Part shown: positions 63,178 to 64,000 of the stretch, in pieces | Position numbering within the stretch: the stretch's first letter is position 1 | How the letters are laid out: the number at the start of each line of letters is the position of its first letter | Origin: Bradyrhizobium sp. CCGUVB4N | GTDB taxonomy: Bacteria > Pseudomonadota > Alphaproteobacteria > Rhizobiales > Xanthobacteraceae | Direction of reading: 5' to 3' | NCBI RefSeq assembly: GCF_024199945.1 | Contig: NZ_JANADP010000001.1 | Coordinates: 8,122,001-8,186,000 of the forward strand | DNA length: 64,000 nt | Notes under the pieces: generated by a model | What the model saw: the letters and a program-made list of their open reading frames with translations, nothing else | The model's database searches: none | Told to the model about the DNA's origin: nothing | Position numbers and translations under genes: made by a program

Positions 63178-63744
63178 TCAGTAGCCTTGGATTTTCGCAA
63201 AGATGGCAGCCTCAACGTCACAAACTCGAAGTTGAGAGTGATGGGGTGCTAGGAGTGCCAAACTGGCCTGGCAATCGTGGAGGAACTCTTGGTAGCCGGC
63301 TTGATCTTCTCGATATCCTAACGCGGAGCGAATCACTTCATCAAGAATGACCGCGACGGCGGGATTCATAAAGCGCGCAATCTTTGAAGCAAACGATTGA
63401 CCGAGATATCTTAGCTGTTGAAGGCGCGAGACTGCGGCAGCCACCTGCCCAGTATTCAAGAGGGCATTTGCTTCTTGTAATGCACCCGTGATCTGCTCCG
63501 CTGCATTTTGATCCAGCACCCGTCCAACAAAACGTTGCCCGCGCCCCCAACGAACCACGGCCTCGACGAACTCTAACGCTGCAACGACCTGAACCCCCGC
63601 TTCAACGAGTGCGGCACCACGTTGTTCGAGTGCAGCCGCACCGGGATATTTCTTGGCGTGCCTTTCCAGTAGTCCCGGAATTTCGGCAGGCGACAATTCA
63701 AGGCGCACAAAGACAACCTGCTCATTGAGTTCAGCAATAGGCAT
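63178..63744 (-). CDS. Type I RM operon protein of unknown function
   Basis: A 188-residue helical protein, MPIAELNEQVVFVRLELSPAEIPGLLERHAKKYPGAAALEQRG, with ASKIARFMNPAVAVILDEVIRSALGY, which recalls an HhH/glycosylase-like helical block, but no catalytic motif is secure. It sits between hsdR and hsdM (start three bases after hsdR stop, stop adjacent to hsdM start), so it is a fixed part of the operon. The ATG at 63744 is used rather than a TTG at 63747. Confidence 0.55.
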   Translation of the reverse strand: MPIAELNEQVVFVRLELSPAEIPGLLERHAKKYPGAAALEQRGAALVEAGVQVVAALEFVEAVVRWGRGQRFVGRVLDQNAAEQITGALQEANALLNTGQVAAAVSRLQQLRYLGQSFASKIARFMNPAVAVILDEVIRSALGYREDQAGYQEFLHDCQASLALLAPHHSQLRVCDVEAAIFAKIQGY

Positions 63745-63747
63745 CAA

Positions 63748-64000
63748 CTAAGCACTTTCTTGATAAATCGCATCCTGCATTTCGTGGACGGCTTTCTCGA
63801 AGCCTTCCTTGCCGCCGAAAGCTTTGATAAGTTGAACGACGCTACCCATCGTGGTGAATGGCGTCACCTTCAGAACGTTGGTGTCATCAAGATTGAGCAT
63901 TCCGTCATCCCGGTATTTTTCCAGCAAAGCATCGAGCACGGCTCGGGCTTGTGGGCCATACTTCGTGAAAACGTCGCGCTTCTTGACATTATCGGCCCGC
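63748..64000 (-). CDS. hsdR: Type I restriction enzyme motor subunit, C-terminal part (runs off the window)
   Basis: The last 83 residues of the helicase-nuclease subunit, reading ADNVKKRDVFTKYGPQARAVLDALLEKYRDDGMLNLDDTNVLKVTPFTTMGSVVQLIKAFGG. This is the conserved C-terminal end of HsdR proteins; the gene begins beyond position 64000. It is the first gene in the operon in the window. Confidence 0.85.
   Translation of the reverse strand, partial: RADNVKKRDVFTKYGPQARAVLDALLEKYRDDGMLNLDDTNVLKVTPFTTMGSVVQLIKAFGGKEGFEKAVHEMQDAIYQESA

Overview
The window is high-GC alphaproteobacterial DNA, most probably Bradyrhizobium or a close relative. The evidence is the set of Bradyrhizobium-type proteins (small dimeric chlorite dismutase, DnaG variant, LsrB-like LysR next to trxB), the abundant palindromic intergenic repeats, and a tRNA-His remnant with discriminator A, as expected in this group. 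No rRNA and no CRISPR array was seen.

Positions 1 to about 37.7 kb are ordinary chromosome. It starts with the 5' part of dnaG and continues with chlorite dismutase, a GGCT-like protein, transglutaminase, N-formylglutamate amidohydrolase, DUF3592, LysE, an LVIVD protein, and an ArsR-SRPBCC-SRPBCC operon with a clear operator/promoter. Next come a hybrid histidine kinase and an epoxide hydrolase/acyl-CoA synthetase/MarR/NTF2/membrane-protein cluster. YqeY, a hydrolase, carA, dps, a methyltransferase, an odd tRNA-Cys-like gene, an ArsR/MFS divergent pair, carB, greA, DoxX and Lrp follow. The block ends with trxB-lsrB and tandem small RNA candidates in the AbcR position, a DapA homologue, small membrane proteins, an orphan ParA, an AEC transporter and TenA.

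From 37 to 40.3 kb the sequence is accessory: palindromic MITE-like repeats, a decayed transporter tail, a DUF4238 protein, an M48-like metalloprotease and a 40-residue basic protein. At 40323-40367 lies the 3' half of a tRNA-His gene without its 5' half. It is probably the left attachment site of a genomic island that runs to the right beyond the window.

The island starts with a tyrosine integrase, AlpA-like and other small DNA-binding proteins, then a PrimPol and a RepA-type helicase followed by 9-bp-phased iterons around a hairpin, which looks like a replication origin. A frameshifted HWE kinase, several small proteins, an IS element carrying a passenger gene, a phage tail assembly chaperone and a tail tape-measure protein come next. 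No capsid, portal or terminase gene is visible. The last 8 kb is defence cargo: a three-gene ABC-3C system (Mrr-like nuclease component, middle component, ABC ATPase with a zinc hook) and, convergent to it, an expanded type I restriction-modification operon (hsdR, unknown, hsdM, hsdS, PD-ExK-like protein). The island resembles a phage-satellite or integrative element that replicates itself, holds two tail genes and carries anti-phage systems.
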